DNA from: Lunularia cruciata
Taxonomy: Eukaryota; Streptophyta; Marchantiopsida; Lunulariales; Lunulariaceae
Length of the DNA stretch: 64,000 bases
NCBI GenBank assembly: GCA_948567375.1
Contig: OX419755.1
Coordinates: forward strand, 16,001,001-16,065,000
Direction: 5' to 3'
The notes under the pieces are model-generated. The model was not told the origin of the DNA. It saw only the letters and a list, made by a program, of their open reading frames with translations, and ran no database searches. Position numbers and translations under genes: made by a program. This document shows, one piece after another, positions 43,330 through 53,130 of the stretch. Position 1 is the stretch's first letter; every line of letters starts with the position of its first letter.

Positions 43330-44480
43330 CTATCGGCTCTCACTAAAGGAGTTAGAGGAGTTGAAAAAACACTTAGGAGTTGTTGGAGAAGGACTTCATA
43401 TGACATAGTACCTCTCCTTGGGGAGCACCGGTACTATTGTTTCAAAGAAGGATGGAGGACTTTGTTTTTGTATTGATTACCATAGGCCCAATAAGAAAAC
43501 AGTGAAGAATGCATATCCTTTACCTTGGATTGATGACTTGATTGATCAATTGAGTGGAGCACAATACTTTTCCAAGTTGGATCTTCATAGTGGCTATTGG
43601 CAAATCCCCATTAATAAGAAGGATGTGCAAAAGACTGCCTTTTGCACAAGGTATAGGCATTTTGAGTAGAAAGTTCTACTTTTTGGGCTCACTAATGCTC
43701 CAACAATCTTCATGGATCAGATGCATTGGGTGTTGGATGGACTATTGGATTGGTACGTGGTGGTGTTCTTGGTTGATATCTTAATCCTTGGCAAGATAAA
43801 GGTAAACATGTGAATCATGTGTGAGAAGTCCTAAGACAACTAAAACAATAGAAACTTTATTGCAAGAAGTCAAAGTGTACCTTTTGGTAGAAGGAAGTCA
43901 CCTTCTTGGGTCACAAGATCTCATCGGAGGGGATCAAAATGGAAGAGTAGAAAATCAAGGCCATTACTTATTGGCCTACTCCAAAGGATGCTACAAAAGT
44001 ATGTGCATTCAATGGATTGGCCAATTTCTACCAACGGTTCATCTATTATTATGCTCATATGGCTGCACCATTGACTGACCTCTTGGAGAAGAATTTGAGC
44101 TTCCAATGGACCACCAAGCATGAAGAAGCATTCCAAATGCTGAAACATATGGTGTCTTCAAGACCCATCCTTCAACCATATGATACTCAACTACCTTGTG
44201 TGGTTGATTTTGATGTTTCTAATTGTGCAATTAGAGTAGTGTTGCAACAAGAATTCCTAGATGGACTACATCCCATTGCCTTTGTGTCTCGCCAACTAAA
44301 TACAACTGAAAGAAAGTACTTTGCTTGAGATTGGGAAAAACTTGCAATGGTGTATGCCACCAAGGTATGGAGGCATTATCTCTTGAGGAAACAAGTGATC
44401 ATGCAAACTGATCACAAACCATTGTTGCAGACCTTACACTTGGGACACATGAAGAGTCAATATAATCAATGAGAGGAGCA
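43330..44480 (+). pseudogene. Element B reverse transcriptase and RNase H
   Basis: The frame 43418-43669 reads IVSKKDGGLCFCIDYHRPNK, then [20 protein letters not shown] and KLDLHSGYWQIPI, the fingers and palm of a gypsy reverse transcriptase. A TAG stands where element A has the Trp of FEWRVLPFGL. The catalytic box has become FLVDILILG (43768-43794 region): one of the two essential aspartates is Val, while element A keeps FLDDILIY. RNase H is seen in 44017-44328 (MANFYQRFIYYYAHMAAPLT; PCVVDFDVSNCAIRVVLQQE; FVSRQLNTTERKYFA). It is not functional. Confidence 0.9.
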
Positions 44481-44487
44481 ACTCCAA

Positions 44488-46115
44488 TTGTTTGATATCA
44501 AACTTGAGTACAAACCAGATTGGTTCCATGTCATCCCTGATGCTCTATCACGACGACTTGATTTGAAATCTCTTCTTCTCATCATGACGGCAATTACAAC
44601 GGTAGCAATTGACTCCAAGGTTCAAAATGAATTTTGGTCAGCTCTACAACAAAATCCCTTCTTCCAAATAGTACATGGTCGTTTTACAACATGTGACAAG
44701 GAGTACAATACCTTCTCCTTCAAGGAAGGCCTTCTATTCCATGAGGACCAACTCTATGTTTTAGCCAAATATGATCTCCAACTTGTGCGCCTTCAAGAAC
44801 CCCATGATTTACCAATAGCTAGTCATATGGGTGTGGACAAGACCTTGGGTACACTCCAACGCCGATGGTGGTGGCCCAAAATGACACAAGATGTTCAAGA
44901 GTTTGTCCGATTGTGTGAGAGCTACCAACGGAAAAAGGCCTACAACCAAAAGCCAAGGACTCCTTCAACCACTCCCCATTCCATCCACTTGATGGTAACA
45001 TGTGAGCTTGGATCTCATCACATCCTTGCCCAAGACAAAGCAATGACACATTACAATCATGGTGTTTGTGGATAAGTTTAGTAAGCAAATCTACTTGGCA
45101 CCAACCTTTGATACCGGGATGCTCCAACCTTAGTGTAAATCTACTTTGACAATGTCTTCAAGCATCATGAGATGCCATGTGTTCTCATCTTTGACCATGA
45201 TCCTTGATTCATTGAGAAATTTTGGCAAGTACTTTTCTAGATACCCGACACCAAGCTTGCTTAGTTCACGGCCTATCATCCTCAAATTGATGTACAAACC
45301 AAATGTGAAAATTGTACCTTGGAGGATATGATGTGTGCCTTTGTCAATGTCCATACCAATTGGATGAATGTCTTGCAGTTGTAGAATTTACCTACAATAA
45401 TTTGAGACAAGCGGGCACCGGATTTTCTCATTTCTTTATCAATTTTAGCCAAGATCTGCTTGTTCCAAATTCTCTCCTTTCTCCTCCCCCATCTCAGGTG
45501 CCTCATACTCCAACCTTCTTGACTACCATATCCCAACCTCTCCAACAAGCCAAATCTCATCTCCTTGTTGCTCAAAATCGTCAAAAACAATATGCAGACC
45601 ACCATCGTCATGATCTCACCTTTGAAGTTGGTGATAAAGTCATACTTTTCTTTAGTAACCTGCCACTCCCACTTGATACCCAAGTTTTTAAACTTACCAC
45701 TAATTGGATAGGACCCTTTGATGTCACCCAAATCATCTCTCGTGTTGCTTATCGACTTGCATTACCTTGTCATATTTACATCCACTATTTCTTTCACATT
45801 TCTAAGTTAAAACCCTTTGTTTCTAACCCATCTTCCTTTTCCTCTTGTGTCCAACCTCTTCCTCCTTCTCCCATCCCTATCAATGATCATGAGGAGTACA
45901 AAGTTGATCATATCCTTGCACGTTGCCACATTCAACGAGGAAGCCGACAACATACAGAGTACAAGGTCCTTTGGAAAAGGTATCCCCTTCATGATGCCAC
46001 ATGGGAACCTCTTTCTCACCTCCAAAATGCACATACAACCGTCCAAGAGTTTAAAGCTTCAATGGCGACGAGGATATCACCAACTAGCAATGGGGGAATA
46101 TGTAACAATATGTAG
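44488..46115 (+). pseudogene. Element B integrase with C-terminal chromodomain
   Basis: The N-terminal zinc module lies in the frame 44488-45075: H106, H113, C143, and Tyr146 where element A has the second Cys, so zinc binding is lost. The catalytic core (about 45000-45330) is broken by shifts. The frame 45312-46115 holds the rest: VVEFTYNNLRQAGTGFSHFF, then VGDKVILFFSNLPLPLDTQVFK and FHISKLKPFV, then a chromodomain at about 45889-46060 (EEYKVDHILARCHIQRGS, YKVLWKRYPLHDATWEPLSH, NAHTTVQEF) with the aromatic and W-E-P residues typical of the fold. The frame ends inside the 3' LTR start. The chromodomain marks the element as a chromovirus, a group thought to target heterochromatin. Confidence 0.9.
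46092..46098 (+). promoter_or_regulatory. Polypurine tract of element B
   Basis: GGGGGAA followed by TA lies directly before the 3' LTR start at 46101. The same GGGGGAATA precedes the 3' LTR of element A on the minus strand. It primes plus-strand synthesis in LTR elements. Confidence 0.8.
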
Positions 46116-46453
46116 TTAGTAAGGCTAACAAAGTAGAGAATAAGCCAAATTAATCAAGAATATTCTAGAAGCATCTAGGAAGCTTCTTGGGAAGCTTCCA
46201 AACTAGCTTAGCTTGCACGCCAAGTGGATAGCTTCTAGAAAAGAGCTTCTTGAGAAGTTTCCCGGTTAACTTGGCTTGCACTCTAAGGAAGCAACTCAAG
46301 GAAGCTTCTTGAGAAGCTTCTCAAGGGCTTTGTATGCTACCTATAAATATCAAAGCCAAAGCTCATGCTAGGCATTTGGAGTTTTCACACATTCAAGTGT
46401 CCCAAAGTGAGATCCCATTCTTCTATTTCTCTCCTCAGTCTTGGTCTTTTACA
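46101..46453 (+). repeat. Element B 3' LTR
   Basis: 353 bp, TGTAACAATA...GTCTTTTACA. TTCTAGAA at 46163-46170 and 46233-46240 and further GAAnnTTC units near 46280-46325 lie upstream of TATAAATA at 46342-46349. It lacks the palindrome of the 5' LTR and differs from it by substitutions and gaps, so the insertion is not recent. Confidence 0.95.
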
Positions 46454-46458
46454 TGTAT
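46454..46458 (+). repeat. Target site duplication TGTAT, right of element B
   Basis: Exact partner of 40888-40892, directly after the LTR end TTTTACA. Confidence 0.9.
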
Positions 46459-46510
46459 TTTCCCAAAAAAGTAATTTTTATTGTATAATTCATATGCATA
46501 TTCTCATATT

Positions 46511-46752
46511 GAGTCTTGGTAGAAAGAATCAAAGTTTTGAGAAACTAAGCATAAAATAATATAATGATCTAGGTGGAAGAAAAAAAGACTTGAATGGATT
46601 TAGACTTAAATAGACAAGAGCATTTGTATTAAGTTTTTGTAGAAGGAATCAAAGCTTCATGAAACTAGAGCATAAAATAATATAATGACCCTAGTAGAAG
46701 AAATCAAGACTTGAATGAATTCGGTCTTTAAATAAACTAGAGTATAATCAAT
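46511..46752 (+). repeat. Tandem duplication, period about 121 bp
   Basis: Two units, starting at 46511 and 46632, share GTAGAAmGAATCAAAG, CATAAAATAATATAATGA and AAGACTTGAATG in the same order with scattered changes. There is no coding content. Confidence 0.85.
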
Positions 46753-47037
46753 ATAAGGAGGTTCAAATGAGCTTTTTACACAACAACCGCATGTAAAAAC
46801 TAGTAGGATAGAGGCCACACAAGGAAAAGACAAAGAGTGTAAAATGGAGCTAAGCTCTAATAGTATCGATAAGAGGAATTTTCCCAACAACACCTAAGAT
46901 ATTTGAGCTATGCAAGTTGTATGGTCTACAAACAACTAGAGCAAAGAAGCATCACCTAGTGTTATTGCTTCCCTATAGATTGCATGAGCCAATGTTCTAT
47001 GTAGAGCAAATATACTCATGTTATCTAAAATATGCCA

Positions 47038-47340
47038 TCAAATATGAGAGTAATAGTGATACCCTTGACATCTAAAATGATATGCCCTTTTGCACTCCTT
47101 CACAAATGTGTCAAACATTGCATCCATCACTCCATATAACTCCAAGGATAGAGGAATAAAGACGTGACCTTGTTGCATACCTTTATACTTGGAGACCTTG
47201 CTTGCTGCTACTCTGCTTGTTGCCCATCTAGGAGGATAGGTGATCATTCCTTCCAATATTGCATCATGTGTAGGATTGATAAACACAATATCCGCTATTC
47301 TCACATGATCATCTTGGACCAAATATAAGTTTGCCTTGAC
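47038..47340 (-). pseudogene. C-terminal fragment of a retroelement-associated protein
   Basis: Minus frame: DDHVRIADIVFINPTHDAIL, then RWATSRVAASKVSKYKG, HVFIPLSLELYGVMDAMFDT and FVKECKRAYH. The sequence of elements (ADVV..PT, AA..K..KY, F.PL..E.YG...D.F...C) resembles the conserved tail that follows reverse transcriptase in many plant and aquatic-organism retroelement ORFs. I recognise the pattern from memory and cannot verify the family. No reverse transcriptase precedes it here, and upstream on the minus strand the frame is interrupted by stops, so it is a fragment. Confidence 0.4.
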
Positions 47341-47699
47341 TCATGTCATCTACAAAGCATATCAACTCTCTCCCCAAGCAAGATATCCACTCTCTTGTAC
47401 CATGGTAAACACTATATCATTGATAGCATTGTGAATAACTATCAAGATATAAAAGTGGCTCAAGCTAATAGTCTAAGATCTCTAATGGTACTCACTCTCT
47501 TGCAACATGATGTATAAACATAAAGAAGAGATAGTTTCATAAATGGGACTAGCAATAGACAAAGGATGTAGTGCTCTACTATACTTTCATGTCTAACCCA
47601 ATATCCTACACTATAAGAATTGAGTGGAATATGGAGCACTAATTTTGACACATTGAACAAGGAGATGTGAGGGACATGAGATGTGGGTGGGAAGACTGT

Positions 47700-47873
47700 C
47701 AAATGTCAACAATATTATTCTATGTCTATCTATTCATTGCTTGGTTGACTATTCAAAGTATACGTGCTTCAGAAATTGAAGATCGACAAATGTCAACCTT
47801 ATCATTCCATTCTTATATATTTATTGGTTGGTTCAAAGTATACAAGATTCAGAGATTCATTACTTCACATCCA
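47700..47873 (+). repeat. Tandem duplication, period 87 bp
   Basis: CAAATGTCAAC starts units at 47700 and 47787. Both continue with ATTATTCTAT / ATCATTCCAT and end with a TTCAAAGTATAC, TTCAGA order. The open frame through both units (47667-47879) reflects the repeat rather than a gene. Confidence 0.8.
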
Positions 47874-47990
47874 ATTTAGCTGTATTCAACTAGTGACTAT
47901 AAACAAAGAATACTAAAAAAACATATCTGCTCAAGTTCTTCGGGAGATGGTCTATAGCCATGGTAATTATTGGCTAGCAATGTTGGAAGA

Positions 47991-48106
47991 GAAGACATCT
48001 CATTTGTCGCTACTTGTAATTGGGTTAAAATTGTGTTGTGTGTTAATTGAAGACGTCTCGCTTGTCGTCACTTGTAATTGACTTGAAAGTATGTTGTATG
48101 TTAATT
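47991..48106 (+). repeat. Tandem duplication, two units of 58 bp
   Basis: GAAGACATCTCATTTGTCG at 47991 and GAAGACGTCTCGCTTGTCG at 48049 begin two aligned units. Both contain CACTTGTAATTG / TACTTGTAATTG and end TGTTAATT. About ten substitutions separate them. Confidence 0.9.
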
Positions 48107-51100
48107 AAATGGAAAGTCCTTATGTTTGAAAGCCATGTGCTAAAAAGGTTATTAAAGGAACTCTATCTGGATTGAATAAATAGAAGGAGACTAGGTAACT
48201 GGAAAGACAATAAAGTCGAGTCTAAATATCGTCGGCAGAAAAAGGCATACTTAAACTGAAGTGGTAAGGACCCACATAGTAAGTATCGGAGAAGAATACA
48301 TGAAAGAAAGGGAAAAGGCGATGGTGAGAAAGAGATAAAAGAAGAATATACATGACAGTCATGACATACAATCTCATGAAAGTATGGCACTCCAGTGGTG
48401 GTTCGGAGATTTGATATGCTCTCTCTAGCGTACGAAAGGAGGGTTGATGAGTGAGACGGAGTAGTGAGAGCAGCAGTATTCTGCTGTAGTGTATAGACGG
48501 AAAGGGAGGAGGTAGAAGGAAGAAGAAAGAAAGAGAAAAGGTAAGAAGAGAGAAATATGCTCGGTTCATGGTTGAGTGCTTGTCAGGAGATGGGTTCCCA
48601 TCATGGTCTTATCATGCAGCTTGAAATTTGAAGAGAGAAAGAAAGAAGAATTGCGAAGGTAACGAATGAAAGGGCTCCGCAGTCGCACTGCCAAATCAAA
48701 GGCTCCATTTGGCGCCTGCATAAAGGACACTGTAGTATTGGCAGCAACAGCAGCATGAGGATGGGGAAGAGAAGGAAATTTCTTGACATGATTGTTGGCC
48801 ATAGATAGTGGACTAACTCGAAGAAGGGCTAAAGTGGAAAGACATCACTGACGTGACTTCATGATGTATCCAAAGGCAGGCAGACAGACAGAGAGAGTGC
48901 CTGACGGATGGACCTAGCTACTACTTCTGGTGCTGCTACTGGTATTGAAAGTAGGCAGAGAGAATCAGAATCATGGGTGATGGGGATGCCTTTTGGTGAA
49001 GATTTGACTGAAAGTAAAGGCAATGAAACACTTGCATGTGCCCATCAGACCCAAAAGAGAACCAAAAAGGCAGCGCCTCACTTCCCTTGACGAATCTAAA
49101 GTCTAATTTATCTGACCTTGTTTCTCTTGGGGTGGTAATAAAGATATGTTCAAGGTTGGGTTGTATTTGAGTCGTATTGCAAACACCGTCGTCGTGTTGT
49201 GCTGGATAAACGTCGGCAGAACTACGCCCACTTGTATTGAAGAGATTCATTTACTCGTTGGCCACGCTACCTCGTCGTCTTCGTCACAGATCCTGCGGAA
49301 TCGAGCGGGAGGCTGAAAAGAAAGTTTCTTCTTCTTCTTCTTCGGCTTCTCGGCTGCCTGACTTATTGGTAGATTCCCAGGAAATAAGCAGGTGGGTTGG
49401 GTTTGGAAACGGGAGGGAAGGTAGAAAGAGAAATGTTTCGGACCTTGGTGGAAACGAGGATGAAGCAGATTATATTGGTTCGGTAGTTCAACTGTAACCC
49501 TTGACAGCAAGAGTGAGAGAAATAAATGTAAAGGTCACAATCATCTCCAAACGTTTATATTGAATTGAATAGAACCTTACCATCTTAAAACTTCCAGAAC
49601 TAGTAGACAATTTATGGAGGGTTGAGGCAGTTCAATGTTTTTTATCTTTCACTCTGAGGTGTCTGGGATGCTTTCACTCCCATAGATATTCCAAGATTGT
49701 ATATCATTGCCTCCTGCGTCTGCCAAAGGAGGGGGGAAAAATGCTTAGAGACAAAATCTCGATCCACCGAAAGAAATTATACTGGCAGTTGAACTGCTTG
49801 CCTTGACAGCCAAGAATGGGAAGAGATATAATGGAAAAGGTCACACAACTAGCTTCAATCCTTCGATTTCAGCTAAACCTTAACAACAAAGCTTTTCCTG
49901 TAGTCGCCGATACATGAATTGGCAGCAGCTCATACAACTTTTCGATTCTTTCCAGATTTAATTAACACTTTATTTCTTCACGCCCTTTTTGCAGGCGAGC
50001 TGGAACTTAGTAGATAGTCACCACAATCACTCGACTTCAAACTTAGTCCATGAACGAATGCAATCCAGTCAATCCCCACTCTTCCTTCTCCCTTCCCCCG
50101 CCCGCGGTCAGATCCAACAAAAAAGAGCCCGCCTTCGTCCAGCTCGTCAAGCTACCGAGACACCATACCAGTCCACTGTACCACCTTCTCCTACACTCTA
50201 TTCCAGCTACAGTGCAGACAACTGTGGTGTGCTTTCAATTGTGCATCCTTCACTACTAGCTTTCCCTGATCAAATCGTTCATTTCTATGAGCTGAAAAGT
50301 TGCCGAACCCGGAGAGTCTACTTCACGAGAGAGACGAGACCAAATCAAACTTGACCAGAACGTAACCGCACTTCTGGAACTTGCGAGGGGTGCTAGTTAC
50401 AGTACACTAACAGTAGATAGCTGGCTGGTTTGTTAGCTACAGTGTAGTTAGTAAACTCAACCGTGCTCTGGTCATGCTCCGTCGTCGTCGTCGTCGTCTT
50501 CTTCTTCGTCGACAGGGAACTAAGGAACGAACTCCTGGAGCAGAACTGGCACTTGTAGTCTGTAGGTCCTAGAATTCGGATGGCGGGGGGATTGGGAGTC
50601 ATGAGCATGACAAAGACAGTCGCTCATGCATGCATGCATGTATGGCGCAAAGGTCACGTGGCGCTTCCACGCGTGTGAAGGAGACCACGTGCGAACGATG
50701 ATGGACGTGACTTGAAGTTACAGCTTACGTTAAAGTCCTATGAGATATAGCTCAGCTCCAAGTTGAGAAGGCTTCGATGGGACAAAGTCGTCCTAAGTAA
50801 AGCCGACTTGAGATCACGGTAAATTTAGGTAGCTGGTTTGGCTAGGGGTGTCGTTTAGCGGTACAGTAGGGGAAAATGAGTAAGAAAGCGCAAGTGTGCC
50901 GCCAATGTGGTTCGTGCGTCAACGGAAGCGCACTCGATGCTGACAAATTGGAAAAGGTATGAAGGAACCGGCCGCCCTCCCTCCAGTCCGCGTGCGTCTC
51001 TCTGTCTGTTTTTTAGGAGAAATATTAAGAAACCTGTTTCTACTCCTGTAGGAGAGAGGAGGTGGACCTGGGTACCGTTATGAAGGTGAGTGTAAGGGCC

Positions 51101-52998
51101 TCGTCGCTACATACGGTCCATGATCTGCGTGCACGATGAGGTTTGCTGAACGTTGCGTTGGGTGGGGTGGCGCAGTTGTTTGAAATACAGATTGACTGAA
51201 AAGTTCTGACCCATCGATAGAGAAGACGGAGAGAAACTACATTAGAAAACAAATGGGGGACGGTGATTTTGACTGACTGGTTCGATTGGATGGATACCGC
51301 TACTGTTTCCAGCAGCAATGAGGAGGGGGCTATGTTCAGTCCGGGATCCCGGCCTCCTAGGGAGATGGAGCAGCAGTGTAGAGAGGTGCAGAGGGAGGAG
51401 ACATAGTGGTAGTAGAAGTATCAGGAGTAGTACAGTAGCAGGCAAGACCTGTTGGAAGTAGACATTCAGTCATTCAATAGAGTTTGTCCTGGACGTGGGA
51501 GGCTGAGAGGCCATTGTTGCTACAGTTTCCACACGAGCGATATTTTATGATTTTCCTTCTCAAAAGTCGAGATGGCTTCTGTAGCTTATAATTTTGCCCA
51601 AAGAAAACGAAAAGAAGTATATCCAGATCAGGTATTGAGGATTCCAATACTCCACATACTTAATGGTAAGTAGGGATTGTCCCTAAGTCATAAGTGCAAC
51701 ACACAGAAGAGAGAGAGAGGAGTGATAGTCACAAGACATCAACAGGCATTACGCACTGACTTTCATCATGACCTCACAATTTGCTCAACTTCACGGAAGG
51801 CTTGGACTTTTCAGAAGTCAACAACGTCTCCAATGTCTCATAAGTGATTGTAGAATGTCGTGTTAGTTACAAGTCACAAGGTCCTCATTTCCTGATTGCC
51901 AAAAAATAATGTCATGATTGATGAAACCCCCTAAAAGCTATATACGGTCTGAAATTTGTTCCCAGTGAGGCTTTATTTTATCTCCATGCGATCATCTCTC
52001 TCACTAATTCGCATCCGATCCTCGTTTTGCAAAGGTAATAAACTGGATGCGCTAGCATTCATTGTTTCTCTAGTTCGTATCTGGATCAGAAACCTCAACG
52101 GAATATAAGTTTTATTTGTACTTTGCTGCAGGAATTTTCTTTCCTAGATCGGGCACAAAGATTGTTCGTGAATCACATATGTACATGAATCTCATGGGGC
52201 TAAATTCTCCGTTTGACAAAGCTAAGAGAGAGTAGGCTGCAATCATGCATCCAGAAGGATGCCCCACAAGGACTAGGAATATACAGAATGCAAGGAAGGA
52301 GTAGGGTAGGATGCATAGGAGGATGCGGTGTGCATGCAGCAGGGGAGTGGGGAAGAAGCAGCAGCAGAGTTTTGGAAAGAGCCGAATTGACGGATGCTCC
52401 AAGATTCTCAGTTAGTCATTAAGTTTAAGCGTGTACTAACTTCTGATGTTCACGTCCATGAAGGTTTCAAGTTGCTATCACTAAAAATTGGGTCATCTAG
52501 CTATGGTCACGTAGCAGCAGGGCTCCAGGAGCTCTACAGTGACCGATATCAAGAACACAAGGGACTCGCTCGCCAAGACACCCAACGCACATACTTCGAA
52601 GAAAATCTGCAACAGCGATGATGCTACACCACTCGAATATTTCCCTACTAAAACTTGGTCTTAATTGTTCCCTCCAGATTTAATGGAAATCTACTACCCA
52701 CCACATGTGTGCAATAGTGTTTGGAAAACTGAAGACTGTTTGTTCCAGCTAGCTAGCGCAGCTCGAGATTTGGCGATTGGATCTTTTCCTTCTCTCTCTT
52801 GCACTGTAGAGAAGACAACCAGACACTGACTAGATTAGCAGCCCTCGATAAATTCGCCTTTCCAGGTTGGGGGCAGTTTGTCCTTGCATCAAAACCCCTG
52901 GCCCAAAATTATTGCAAGGCAAAAGTTCTTCCCATTATTGTCTCACGCCATGCACCCAATTCGCGCCCGCCCTTCCGCCTGGTCGTCGGTCGGCAATT
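48107..52998. other. Unassigned DNA with gene-like composition and microsatellites
   Basis: No gene could be supported. The longest unassigned frames are 49237-49497 (86 codons, plus; a Ser run encoded by a TTC microsatellite at 49326-49343) and 49989-50354 (121 codons, plus, MQASWNLVDSHHNHSTSNLV..., preceded by a TTTTTGCAG acceptor-like site), both without motifs. 48222-48569 is pyrimidine-rich on the minus strand. A GTC/TTC microsatellite lies at 50481-50512 and CATG repeats at 50626-50639. The minus frame 52112-52402 has hydrophobic stretches (LAFCIFLVLVG) but no recognised family. Confidence 0.4.
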
Positions 52999-53031
52999 GT
53001 GTCAACCCCTTTCTGGGAAAGGAGTTGACAC
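52999..53031. repeat. First hairpin of a twin-hairpin locus
   Basis: GTGTCAACCCCTTTC at 52999-53013 pairs with GAAAGGAGTTGACAC at 53017-53031 (14 of 15, the odd pair being C/A) around a three-base loop TGG. It is separated from the next hairpin by only seven bases (ATAAAAT). Confidence 0.9.
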
Positions 53032-53038
53032 ATAAAAT

Positions 53039-53130
53039 AGAAATTCGTCAAAACTCTCCCCCACCTATTTGCTTTTGCTTTCGGTTGGGAATGGAAAGCA
53101 ATAGGTGGGGGAGAGTTTTGACGAATTTCT
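53039..53130. repeat. Second hairpin, 36-bp stem with one bulge and a 19-base loop
   Basis: The arm 53039-53075 (AGAAATTCGTCAAAACTCTC..., ...CCCCCACCTATTTGCTTT) is complementary to 53095-53130, with a single unpaired T and no mismatch. The stem is too perfect to be chance. It could be a short foldback element, an inverted duplication by template switching, or a hairpin RNA precursor. There is no evidence for transcription in the sequence itself. Confidence 0.95.

Larger units (their letters stand above)
40893..46453 (+). mobile_element. Element B: complete but decayed chromovirus (Ty3/gypsy), 5561 bp
   Basis: 5' LTR 40893-41315, primer site 41317-41327, gag 41586, protease about 42604, triplicated linker 42951-43130, reverse transcriptase and RNase H about 43330-44480, integrase 44500-45850, chromodomain about 45889-46060, polypurine tract 46092-46098, 3' LTR 46101-46453, flanked by TGTAT on both sides. 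It is a sister of element A in all domains and in LTR sequence. Numerous stops and some shifts show that it cannot mobilise itself. Many stops are TGA or TAG where a sister or family residue implies CGA, CAG or TGG. That is the mark of cytosine deamination after methylation. Confidence 0.95.

Noticed and set aside
45282-45731. 149-codon minus-strand ORF
   Set aside because: It is opposite the integrase C-terminal frame 45312-46115, which carries the chromodomain.
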